Shown here: positions 15,755 through 23,140 of the stretch, piece by piece
Numbering within the stretch: the stretch's first letter is position 1
Layout: every line of letters begins with the position of its first letter
Assembly: GCA_004193205.1 (NCBI GenBank)
Contig: RZUM01000001.1
Location: forward strand, 393,085-457,084
Length of the DNA: 64,000 nt
Direction: 5' to 3'
Source: Gordonia sediminis
GTDB taxonomy: Bacteria; Actinomycetota; Actinomycetes; Mycobacteriales; Mycobacteriaceae
Translations under genes and position numbers: made by a program
Notes under the pieces: model-generated
The model's input: only the letters and a program-made list of their open reading frames with translations
What the model was told of the DNA's origin: nothing
Databases searched by the model: none

Positions 15755-17257
15755 TTGCACCTGACCACCGCCCAAACCGACCGCGCCGCCGGTGTCCTCC
15801 TCGCCACCGCCGCCGGCGATGCGCTCGGTGTCCCCTACGAATTCGGCTGTCTCCCAATGCCCGCCGACGGTGAGCGCCCCGAGATGCTCGGCGGCGGCCT
15901 CGGCCCGTTCGCACCCGGCGAATGGAGCGACGACACGTCGATGGCGATGGCGATCGCCGAGGCCGCGGCCACCGGCGCCGACCTCACCACCGAGGCGGCA
16001 CTCGACGACATCGCGCAGAACTTTCTGCGCTGGTTCGACGGCGGCCCACCGGATATCGGCATCCAGACACGCGCGGTCCTCAGCGCGACGCGCCGACGCC
16101 TGAATCGCGGCGAGACCGGCGCGGGCCGGATCATGCGCGCGGAGTCGGAAGCATACGCCCACGCCCATCCCCGGTCTGCGGGCAACGGCGCACTCATGCG
16201 GACCGCGCCGGCCGCGCTGGCGCACCTCGATGACCGTAGCCTGCTGGCCGAGGCCGCACGGTCGGTCGCGTCGCTGACCCACGCCGACGCGCTCGCCGGC
16301 GATTCGTGTGTGCTGTGGTGCGAGGCCATCCGGATAGCCGTGCTGGACGGTCGCATCGACATCCGCGCCGGCCTGGACCTGATCCCCGCCGAGCGCGCCA
16401 ACCAGTGGTCGACGTGGCTCTACCAGGCCGCGTCTGACGATCCGAAGTCGTTCACCCCCAATGGATTCACCGTTACCGCGCTGCAGGCGGCTGCCGCGGC
16501 CGTCCTCCAGACACCGGAGCCCACCAACGTGTCGTGCATTCATCTGCAGGAAGCGCTGTACGCCGCCGTGGGAATCGGCAACGACACGGACACCGTCGCC
16601 GCGATCGCCGGCGGGTTACTCGGCGCCCGATGGGGTGCCAGTGCGGTGCCGTGGCACTGGCGTCGCGCCGTGCACGGCTGGCCACACCGAGACGGCCGGC
16701 CGAGCGACGCTCACGATCTGGTCGCCCTGGCGACGCTGGCTGTGCGGGGCGGGAAGCCGGATGGCAAGGGGTGGCCGACCACCGACGATGTGCACTACTC
16801 CGAGGCCGCGTCCCCCACCGTCGTCCCGCACCCGTTCGACGACGGTGTGTTGCTCGGCACCCACGCGACGGTCGACCACCACGCGGACGCCGTAGTGTCG
16901 ATGTGCCGGGTCGGGCGCCGCCAGGCGTGTTTCGCCGGCGCCACCGAGGTGGTCGAGTCGCGGCTGATGGATTCCGAAGACCCGGCAGACAACCCGAACC
17001 TGGAGTTCGTCCTCGCCGACACCGCGGCCGCGGTGCGTGGGCTACGCGCCGAGGGCAAGATTGTGCTGCTGCATTGTGTTGCTGGACAACAGCGGACGCC
17101 AAGCGTCGCGGTCATGTACGGAGTGATGCTGGGTCATCCGGTGAAGGAGGTGCAGGCCGCGATCCGCGACGCGATGCCCGGCGCGCGGGGGCATGGGCTG
17201 GTGTGGGAGGCGGTGAGCCACATTGCGCACCCGATCGACACCATCCGGCAGGCTTGA
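15755..17257 (+). CDS. ADP-ribosylglycohydrolase fused to a dual-specificity phosphatase
   Basis: A 500-aa protein. No ATG or GTG fits the domain start; TTG 15755, with AAAGG seven bases upstream, gives MHLTTAQTDRAAGVLLATAA…, the normal start of the family. Residues about 10-320 are a DraG/ARH-type ADP-ribosylglycohydrolase: LLATAAGDALGVPYEF, the metal-binding WSDDTSMA, GNGALMRTAPAAL, and GNDTDTVAAIAGGLLGARWG. Residues about 350-500 are a tyrosine/dual-specificity phosphatase with the P-loop LLHCVAGQQRTPSVAV (C-x5-R intact, about residues 438-453) and an upstream FVLADTAAAV region. It would remove ADP-ribose from a protein or nucleic acid and dephosphorylate a partner or product (inference). 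The gene stands alone behind the repeat cluster. Confidence 0.85.
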   Translation: MHLTTAQTDRAAGVLLATAAGDALGVPYEFGCLPMPADGERPEMLGGGLGPFAPGEWSDDTSMAMAIAEAAATGADLTTEAALDDIAQNFLRWFDGGPPDIGIQTRAVLSATRRRLNRGETGAGRIMRAESEAYAHAHPRSAGNGALMRTAPAALAHLDDRSLLAEAARSVASLTHADALAGDSCVLWCEAIRIAVLDGRIDIRAGLDLIPAERANQWSTWLYQAASDDPKSFTPNGFTVTALQAAAAAVLQTPEPTNVSCIHLQEALYAAVGIGNDTDTVAAIAGGLLGARWGASAVPWHWRRAVHGWPHRDGRPSDAHDLVALATLAVRGGKPDGKGWPTTDDVHYSEAASPTVVPHPFDDGVLLGTHATVDHHADAVVSMCRVGRRQACFAGATEVVESRLMDSEDPADNPNLEFVLADTAAAVRGLRAEGKIVLLHCVAGQQRTPSVAVMYGVMLGHPVKEVQAAIRDAMPGARGHGLVWEAVSHIAHPIDTIRQA

Positions 17258-17452
17258 GATCATCGACCAGCGCTGGCGCTACCCACTTGGGCAAGGACTG
17301 TCAGACCTCTCCCCTATCCTGTGAGTGTCAGGTGGTCCTCCCGGTTCCCCGGTGAGGCATCCCCGCTCCGCTCGGAGCCTTCACTTCAGATTCCCGCGCG
17401 TTCTCGGTGCCGATAAGGCGGTGCACAAGGGTGCCGACAGAAAGGAGAAGTT

Positions 17453-18307
17453 ATGTCCGACTTTCATTTTGATGCAGCCATCGATAGGACATGTCAGGAG
17501 TTCCAGACCACTCTCGCCGAGCGTCTGTCGACGATGGAACTCGACGATGTCGTCTTCGTGACGCCCGTGCGAGACCAGGGCGAACCACTGCTGTTCGCTC
17601 TGCGCTTCGGTCGCTCCGACGGCCACGTCCGGTCCACCGTCGCCTGCGATGTCAGTGGATGCGCACCCGCGCTTCAACGGTTGGGGTGGCAGATGCCTCG
17701 AGACGGTCGGTTCGTCTACGAACGGCCGTGGACTCTGCGGACCGAGGTCGCGCGGATCCCGGTTGAGTCGTTGCGGAAGATCTGGTCTGTGCCTCATCCG
17801 TCGTATCTCGCCGGCCTGGGGCGGTCGAGGCCCGACGGATCTCCTGTCATCGGCACCGCGGAACTCGGACCTGATCGCTTGCGCGCGCTCGTGCGTGACG
17901 AGCTCGAAGAGTATGCGGGCGGTGCCTTTTCGATCAACGGTGACGCGACCATCACTCTACCGACCGCGCATATCCAATCGTCGATCGGCGTCTCCCCGTA
18001 CGCGCCGCGGATCGACATATTCGCCCGGATCGCGGACGACATCACCCGCCTACGCCACGCTGAGAGCATCGTCGCCGACATGGCATCCACGTGGTCCGGC
18101 ATCCAGCTAGTCCTTGACGGCACAGAGCTCTACGCGGCGCACCTGATCGACGCCGAGACGTACAGTCGGGACCAGCTCTTCGCCGGGCTGCACCACTGGT
18201 TTGATTTCATCGACAGGGGTCTGCCCGAGATCCATCGTCGCCTGCACCTAGAGCCACGCCAGGTGCACCCATGGCGCCGGTGCGGCACGGCTCGAGCGTC
18301 GTCGTGA
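17453..18307 (+). CDS. TY-Chap-like chaperone protein, copy 2 (shortened C-terminus)
   Basis: A 284-aa protein from ATG 17453, with AAAGGAGAAG upstream. It is a paralog of 12453-13643: MSDFHFDAAIDRTCQEF, DRLRALVRDELEEYAGGAFS, INGDATITLPT and LHHWFDFIDRGLPEI align in order with that protein. Even the ribosome-site leader (AGAAAGG/GGAG…) is alike. The similarity ends near residue 265. The last residues (VHPWRRCGTARASS) are Arg-rich and unlike the paralog's acidic tail, so the 3' end may have been lost by a frameshift or recombination. The following 373 bases (18308-18680) contain no gene I can support. Confidence 0.6.
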   Translation: MSDFHFDAAIDRTCQEFQTTLAERLSTMELDDVVFVTPVRDQGEPLLFALRFGRSDGHVRSTVACDVSGCAPALQRLGWQMPRDGRFVYERPWTLRTEVARIPVESLRKIWSVPHPSYLAGLGRSRPDGSPVIGTAELGPDRLRALVRDELEEYAGGAFSINGDATITLPTAHIQSSIGVSPYAPRIDIFARIADDITRLRHAESIVADMASTWSGIQLVLDGTELYAAHLIDAETYSRDQLFAGLHHWFDFIDRGLPEIHRRLHLEPRQVHPWRRCGTARASS

Positions 18308-18680
18308 ACCGAGTGCCGCGCCGCGAGCGCGGTAGGTGGAACGGGTGTCGACCCGCGCCAGTCAATAAGGGCGTCACCCACACTGCGGGAGACTGCGGTC
18401 AAGACCCCAAAGACGTCGCGGTGCCCAGCCGATTTCGGGGGTCCCAAGCTGCACACACGATGCAATCCCGCGCTTGCATCAGCCGCGGTCCCGCTGGCTG
18501 CGGCCAGGGTATCCGCCGGGTCACGGCTAGCGCAGAGCTCCAACCGCCAGACATTCGCCATCGTGTGGCCGTTCCGCTCGCGACTGCACTCATCTCGTTC
18601 GGAGACGCCGCGACACCTCACCTCGGTGCCACCGACCAGTTCACGGAACGGAGTCCGTCTGTCTCGCTACACTCCCATCA

Positions 18681-19304
18681 ATGACAGGTCCGGATCCTGA
18701 GTGCGTGCGCGCAACTCCCGACGACAAGTCCGGCGTGCTGGCGAAGGTCTGTGCCGAGCTCGATCGGGCCGACCTCGACCGTGCACGCGACGTTCTACGT
18801 TCCGACTACCCGTTTGTCCCACAGGCCAAGGTCACGCGGAAGTACACAGAGCGGGAGTGCCTGAGGGTGTTCTATCGCGATGGCTTCGTCGATCGGTACT
18901 CGGGCGCACGTCTGGTGAATCCCGGAGTGCTGCGGGCATTGTCGGTCGTCTTGCCGGACGAGTTTCCCGCGCACCCGAACTGGCAGATGACTCAGACCCA
19001 CTTCGCGTTTTGGGAGCTGTTTCCCTCGATCGACCATGTCGTCCCGGTGTCCCGAGGAGGCGCAGACGACGACTCCAACTGGGTGTGCACGTCAATGCTG
19101 AGGAACTCCGCGAAGGCACAGTGGACACTCGCCGAACTCGGTTGGGAATTGGTTCCTCCGGGTGATCACCGTGACTGGGACGGCCTGAGTCGCTGGCTTC
19201 TCGCTTACGTGCCGGCGCACCCAGAACTGCGTGCCAACAGCTACGTTGCCAAGTGGTGGCGCGCCACGCTGGCAGTGCGATCGGAGTTCGTCGAGTCTGG
19301 CTGA
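18681..19304 (+). CDS. HNH-endonuclease-like protein, copy B (motif intact)
   Basis: A 207-aa paralog of 176-808 from ATG 18681. Shared blocks include LRVFYRDGF, DRYSGARLVNPGVLRALSVV, HFAFWELFPSIDHVVPVSRG and GADDDSNWVCTSMLRNSAKA. Here the catalytic-looking D-H pair is present (IDHVVP), followed by N and the C…N..K positions, so this copy could be an active metal-dependent nuclease. Its neighbours are a chaperone-like gene and a gene remnant, with no operon partner. Such proteins are often annotated as HNH endonuclease; the target is unknown. Confidence 0.7.
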   Translation: MTGPDPECVRATPDDKSGVLAKVCAELDRADLDRARDVLRSDYPFVPQAKVTRKYTERECLRVFYRDGFVDRYSGARLVNPGVLRALSVVLPDEFPAHPNWQMTQTHFAFWELFPSIDHVVPVSRGGADDDSNWVCTSMLRNSAKAQWTLAELGWELVPPGDHRDWDGLSRWLLAYVPAHPELRANSYVAKWWRATLAVRSEFVESG

Positions 19305-19350
19305 AACACTCAAACGCCTCTCACAAGCTGCGGGTGCACGACCGGAAGTG

Positions 19351-19512
19351 TTAAGACGCCCGAGACGATAGCGTTTGGAACACCTCGCCCGTGACGCGGT
19401 CGATCGCGGCCGCAGACCGCGCGTGCGCATCCAACCAACGGCGGTACGTTCGATAGACAGCGGAGCCTCGCTCATCTCGTAGGAAGCCGAGCGAGTGACT
19501 CCTGCGGGTAAT
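19351..19512 (-). pseudogene. Possible 3' remnant of an unknown gene
   Basis: A 53-codon open frame without a start ends at TAA 19351-19353. It contains SLGFLRDERGSAVYRTYRRW, then DAHARSAAAIDRVTGEVF. The amphipathic, Arg-rich pattern looks like the C-terminal helix region of a real protein, but I cannot assign it. An in-frame stop lies just upstream at 19513-19515. The rest of 19305-19635 holds nothing I recognise. Confidence 0.25.
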
Positions 19513-19635
19513 TCAACGATGTTGAGAGCTAGGCACCAACCCCCAACTGCAAGCGGCGAGCGATAAGGTCATACCGTCGAGCCTCTGACCCGGTGGTTCG
19601 TCCGGAGGCTCAACTACTGATGGACGGCGACAAAC

Positions 19636-20259
19636 GTGGATATCCAACTCAAGCCTCCCGGGCACGCAGTGCGGCTACCCGACAGTTGGCGACCGTTGAA
19701 GACGTTGCCCGACGATCCTCCCGGTTGCCGGGTCTTTGGATACCAGGACGTGGGAAGCGAGGGCATGGTGATGATCACCCTGGTAGGCGCCGGGGACTAT
19801 TTTATGCCGTTCGATCAGGTAGCCGTCGTTGCCGGCATACGACCTGCCCTGGTGGAAACGGATTCTGGACTGGTCGAGGCTGCGACTGGATGCGATCTTG
19901 CCGGGCACAGGTTTGTGTACACCATCGTCAAGGGCAAGAACGAGCCCTCGGGTATGCAGTACACCCTGACCGTTCACGTCGAGAGCGATGGCGCGACCCG
20001 ATTCCAGATCCAAGGGTTCTTCTCCGAACGAGGAACAACCGGTGTCCGGGACGCGGTCGTTGCGGAACTCAAACAGCGCGACGGTACAGTCCGTCTCGGA
20101 GAAGGTGGGTTCGAAGGATGGTTCTTCCACCCCTACGACACCCAGGACAGCATGCCCATGAACCTGTCCGAGTTGCGCGAGTACGACGCCATGTTTCCGA
20201 ACCACCCACTGACACAAGCCCGTCGATTCGTCGCGGCTATAGGCAGCTGCACGCACTGA
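19636..20259 (+). CDS. Hypothetical protein, 207 aa
   Basis: Starts at GTG 19636 (MDIQLKPPGHAVRLPDSWRP…). It looks like a compact alpha/beta protein: GCRVFGYQDVGSEGMVMITL, DYFMPFDQVAVVAG, RFVYTIVKGKNEPSGMQYTL, RFQIQGFFSERGTTGVRDAV, FEGWFFHPYDT. The alternation of a strand-rich core with one amphipathic helix before GFFSERG resembles small LpqN/DcrB-type (Mog1-like) domains, but no signal peptide is present and the match is only impressionistic. It has no obvious partner; the next gene, a serpin, starts 128 bases downstream on the same strand. Confidence 0.6.
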   Translation: MDIQLKPPGHAVRLPDSWRPLKTLPDDPPGCRVFGYQDVGSEGMVMITLVGAGDYFMPFDQVAVVAGIRPALVETDSGLVEAATGCDLAGHRFVYTIVKGKNEPSGMQYTLTVHVESDGATRFQIQGFFSERGTTGVRDAVVAELKQRDGTVRLGEGGFEGWFFHPYDTQDSMPMNLSELREYDAMFPNHPLTQARRFVAAIGSCTH

Positions 20260-20387
20260 CGATTTGGACTGGGCATTGATGGTCGATGCTCGATGAGACC
20301 GACCATCATGCAATCACGAGCCACGGGCGTCCGACGGCATTCGCTCGACCCGACCCCCGTCGACGCGCCACCTCATAGGCTCGACTC

Positions 20388-21647
20388 ATGGCCCTATCGA
20401 TCGCCACCCATGTCGCCTCCTCCAACGACCTCACCGCCCGATGGTGTGCCGCTGCCGGAACTGGCGAGTTCCTGCTGTCGGGCGCCGGTGTCTGGCCGCT
20501 GCTCGCCATACTCGCCTCCGCAGCCGACGGGCCGGCCCGCGATGAACTACAGGCCGCCGTCGGCGCTGGGCACGGCACAGCCGAAGCCGTCGATCTGCTA
20601 CGGATTCTGTCCGAAGGCGCTGCCACCAACGCGGCACTGGGCATCTGGGTACGGGCCGGGCTACCGCTGCACCAGGAGTGGGTCGCAACCCTGCCCGCCG
20701 GCGTCATCGAGGAACTGGCCGGGCAGTCGAAGCTGGACGAATGGGCGAGCGAGCACACCCTCGGCATGATCGAGCATTTCCCGATGCAGGTCAGCCCGGA
20801 GGATTTGCTCGTGCTCGCCACCGCGCTCGCCGCAAAGACGCGATGGCGAGACGAGTTCGGTGGCTACGAGGACCTGTACCGATCCTCCGCCGATCTCGAC
20901 CAGGTCACCGTGCTCCAGCCAAACTTCTCTCCCGTCACCCGCGTAATCGTCGAAGGCGAAGACGACCTGGACGTACACCTACTGCAGGGCGACGACGCGC
21001 TCCGCGTGGGGATTCGGGCGCTCGCCGACAGCGGCGACGCGGAGCCGGGAAGTGCCCTGCCCGTGAGCTTCACTGCGCCCGGACTGACTGTGAACACCGA
21101 AACATCGATCCGCAACATCGATTACATCGAACTGCAACTGCCGTCGTTCGTGATGCATGATCAACACAACCTCACCGCATCGGCAGAACTGTTCGGACTC
21201 TCATCCGCACTGGACGATTCCTACGGCCACTTCCCCGCGATAAGCACCAAGCCGCTCGCGGTCAGTAGAGCCGCGCAGCAGGGGTACGCCGAGTTCTCGG
21301 CCAACGGGTTCGAAGCGGCGGTGGTGACCGCGCTGACGATGAAGGCGGCAACAGGCGCACCTTCCCGGGACCCCGAAACGTGGCAGATCCGCGTCATCGA
21401 CGTCAACTTCGAGCCGCCGTTCGGCTTCCTCGCGGTACACCGATCAAGCGGATTGGTCATCGTGCGGGCCAGGTCACGGCAAAGACCCCTCGTGTCGCCA
21501 CTCCGAGCCTTGAAGAACGCCTGCAAGCAGGGCGTCGAGCATTGTGAAGCGCATCCGTCGCGGTGGCCCCCGTCGCCAATGATCACGACCTCAAGGCGCG
21601 GACTTCAAGGGCTCTGGTCCGGACCGGACCGCACGTGCCTACGATAG
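20388..21647 (+). CDS. Serpin family protease inhibitor (possibly frameshifted end)
   Basis: Starts at ATG 20388 (MALSIATHVASSNDLTARWC…), no signal peptide, 419 aa, within the usual serpin range. Serpin features: FLLSGAGVWPLLAILASAAD (helix after strand 6B), LPVSFTAPGLTVNTETS, and a hinge/reactive-loop region GFEAAVVTALTMKAATGAP. The closing strands are FEPPFGFLAVHRSSGLVIVR. In the family this last strand is followed by only a few residues; here about 45 Arg/Cys-rich residues follow (QRPLVSPLRALKNACKQG…). A shift of one base near 21470 would give a more ordinary short end (VTAKTPR…), so a frameshift is possible. Bacterial serpins are patchy in distribution and inhibit serine proteases. Confidence 0.8.
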   Translation: MALSIATHVASSNDLTARWCAAAGTGEFLLSGAGVWPLLAILASAADGPARDELQAAVGAGHGTAEAVDLLRILSEGAATNAALGIWVRAGLPLHQEWVATLPAGVIEELAGQSKLDEWASEHTLGMIEHFPMQVSPEDLLVLATALAAKTRWRDEFGGYEDLYRSSADLDQVTVLQPNFSPVTRVIVEGEDDLDVHLLQGDDALRVGIRALADSGDAEPGSALPVSFTAPGLTVNTETSIRNIDYIELQLPSFVMHDQHNLTASAELFGLSSALDDSYGHFPAISTKPLAVSRAAQQGYAEFSANGFEAAVVTALTMKAATGAPSRDPETWQIRVIDVNFEPPFGFLAVHRSSGLVIVRARSRQRPLVSPLRALKNACKQGVEHCEAHPSRWPPSPMITTSRRGLQGLWSGPDRTCLR

Positions 21648-21771
21648 TGATTGGAGCACAGCAGGTTTGGAGAACCTCGTGAGGCGACTGGCCGCGGTGC
21701 GGTGGTCGACAGTTTCAATTCCGGCCTCGGGTCGTCCGTCCAGCGAATTGGCCTTGCGGCATCCGATCCGC

Positions 21772-22008
21772 CTACTCATCCTCGACGTGGACGCGCTCGA
21801 TGGTGCCGACCATCAGCGACTCGATCAGCCAGTCGTCGAAGTCGAACTCGCCACCGATCCAATGCTCGGCGGGGACCTGGGCGGCTTCGGCTTCGACTTC
21901 AGTACGCAGTTCGTCGTACGAGATCACCCGATCGCCGTACAGGTACGATCCCGATTGCAGTCCGCATTCGATGGGGTCATTAGGGTCGTCACTGCTGTCG
22001 CGTGTCAT
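21772..22008 (-). CDS. Small acidic hypothetical protein, 78 aa
   Basis: From ATG 22008, with a strong ribosome site GGAGGAG six bases upstream; another in-frame ATG at 22023 is too close to its own purines. The protein is acidic (MTRDSSDDPNDPIECGLQSG…, YGDRVISYDELRTEVEAEAA, WIGGEFDFDDWLIESLM). No family is recognised. The leader resembles that of the next minus-strand gene at 22548 (both contain GAGGAGATATC). Confidence 0.55.
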   Translation of the reverse strand: MTRDSSDDPNDPIECGLQSGSYLYGDRVISYDELRTEVEAEAAQVPAEHWIGGEFDFDDWLIESLMVGTIERVHVEDE

Positions 22009-22101
22009 GGATATCTCCTCCATCTCCTAAAAGCGTTGTGGTGGACTTGGTTACGGATAGTCTCAGTACAGCGAGGTTCCTGCCGGTACAAGCACAGTTC
22101 G

Positions 22102-22548
22102 CTACTCCTGGTTGAGATCACTCGCCCGGACCGTGAACCCACCCCGTTCACGAGCGTGCCGCAGGGCTCGCTCCACGGCGGTCTCGCCCGCATGCTCGGG
22201 AAGATCGTCGTCGTCGCGTAGGCACTCTGTGCAGTCCTCAGGTGTGGCGAGGTTGAACAGCGTGCCATTCACGCTCAGCACGTGGAAGCGCGGCAGCCAA
22301 AGTGCCCACGCAATGACGCCACCACGGCGGCGGCCGAGTCGCTCGAGCTCGTGGCCGTGGGTCCACATCGTGATGTCCAGATCCTTGGCGTGCAGATCGA
22401 TGATGCCATCGGCATGGACGGTCACGGACACCGCAATGCACGGCTGGTCCGGCTCCCACGATTTCCGGGCCTGAATCCAATGGACGCGATGCCCGGGGTT
22501 GTAGGACACGCACGACGACGCGGCGGGTGGTAGGTGGTTGTCGGACAA
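22102..22548 (-). CDS. Hypothetical protein, 148 aa
   Basis: Started at TTG 22548 because GAGGAG lies nine bases upstream; the longer open frame to 22692 is Arg/Pro-rich and unlikely. The protein has YNPGHRVHWIQARKSWEPDQ, VSVTVHADGIIDLHAKDLDI, VIAWALWLPRFHVLSVNGTL and FNLATPEDCTECLRDDDDLP. It is small and soluble, and I know no family for it. The downstream 78-aa gene has nearly the same leader sequence, which may mean common origin or co-regulation. Confidence 0.5.
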   Translation of the reverse strand: MSDNHLPPAASSCVSYNPGHRVHWIQARKSWEPDQPCIAVSVTVHADGIIDLHAKDLDITMWTHGHELERLGRRRGGVIAWALWLPRFHVLSVNGTLFNLATPEDCTECLRDDDDLPEHAGETAVERALRHARERGGFTVRASDLNQE

Positions 22549-22795
22549 CGCGATATCTCCTCGACTCGGAGCCTCTGCGCGGGGAGGCGCTCTTGCCCGG
22601 CACCGGTCGGTGCGGGCCGCTTCGTCATCCGGGCCACCCGTGAACGTGGGGTTGGCGTGCCGCCCAGCCGGAGCTTGGGGACGGCAACTCATGAAGCGTG
22701 TTCACTATAGCGACGAGCACCGACAGCTTGATTCGTCGCGGGCGGTCGTCGCTGATGCCGCAGGTCACGACCGCGAATAGGCGTCAGCCAGAGGA

Positions 22796-23140
22796 TTACT
22801 CGCGCAGAGCCTCCGACACGCCCTCGCACAACGCCCGCACCTCCCCGACCGTCGGTGACAGTTCGTAGGCATGCTGGTGGCACGCGACACTGAGTTGGTT
22901 CCACAACAAGGCCAGCCGATCGGCGCTGTCTCGATCATCGAGGGACTTGAGGATTGCGAGGCGTGACCGCATGGTCGCCCCGTCGCACCGGGCATCGACC
23001 GCGGCGCACCGCTCATCCACACACGCTTCGAGCGCTTGCCGCGCGACAACGGCGGCGAGCCGCGACGCGTTCCCCGAGGCCGAGTCGCCGAGTCCACGCA
23101 GCAACTGCTGGGCGTAGGCGAGGAGCTCGGCGGGGGTCAA
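22796..23140 (-). CDS. Small all-helical partner of the SMC-like ATPase
   Basis: A 114-aa protein whose TTG start (23140) overlaps the stop of the ATPase gene (TTGA at 23137-23140), a strong sign of coupled translation. The sequence is entirely helical: LTPAELLAYAQQLLRGLGDS, LAAVVARQALEACVDERCAA, ADRLALLWNQLSVACHQHAY and SPTVGEVRALCEGVSEALRE. The block 'RLAAVVARQALE…' and the late 'ACHQHAYE' resemble HEPN-like helical domains, but the catalytic R-x4-6-H is not obvious. It may be the second subunit of a nuclease or toxin complex with the ATPase (inference). Confidence 0.65.
   Translation of the reverse strand: MTPAELLAYAQQLLRGLGDSASGNASRLAAVVARQALEACVDERCAAVDARCDGATMRSRLAILKSLDDRDSADRLALLWNQLSVACHQHAYELSPTVGEVRALCEGVSEALRE

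Noticed and set aside
17364-17377. GCTCCGCTCGGAGC hairpin as a terminator
   Set aside because: Only a five-base stem with no U-run; likely chance in GC-rich DNA.
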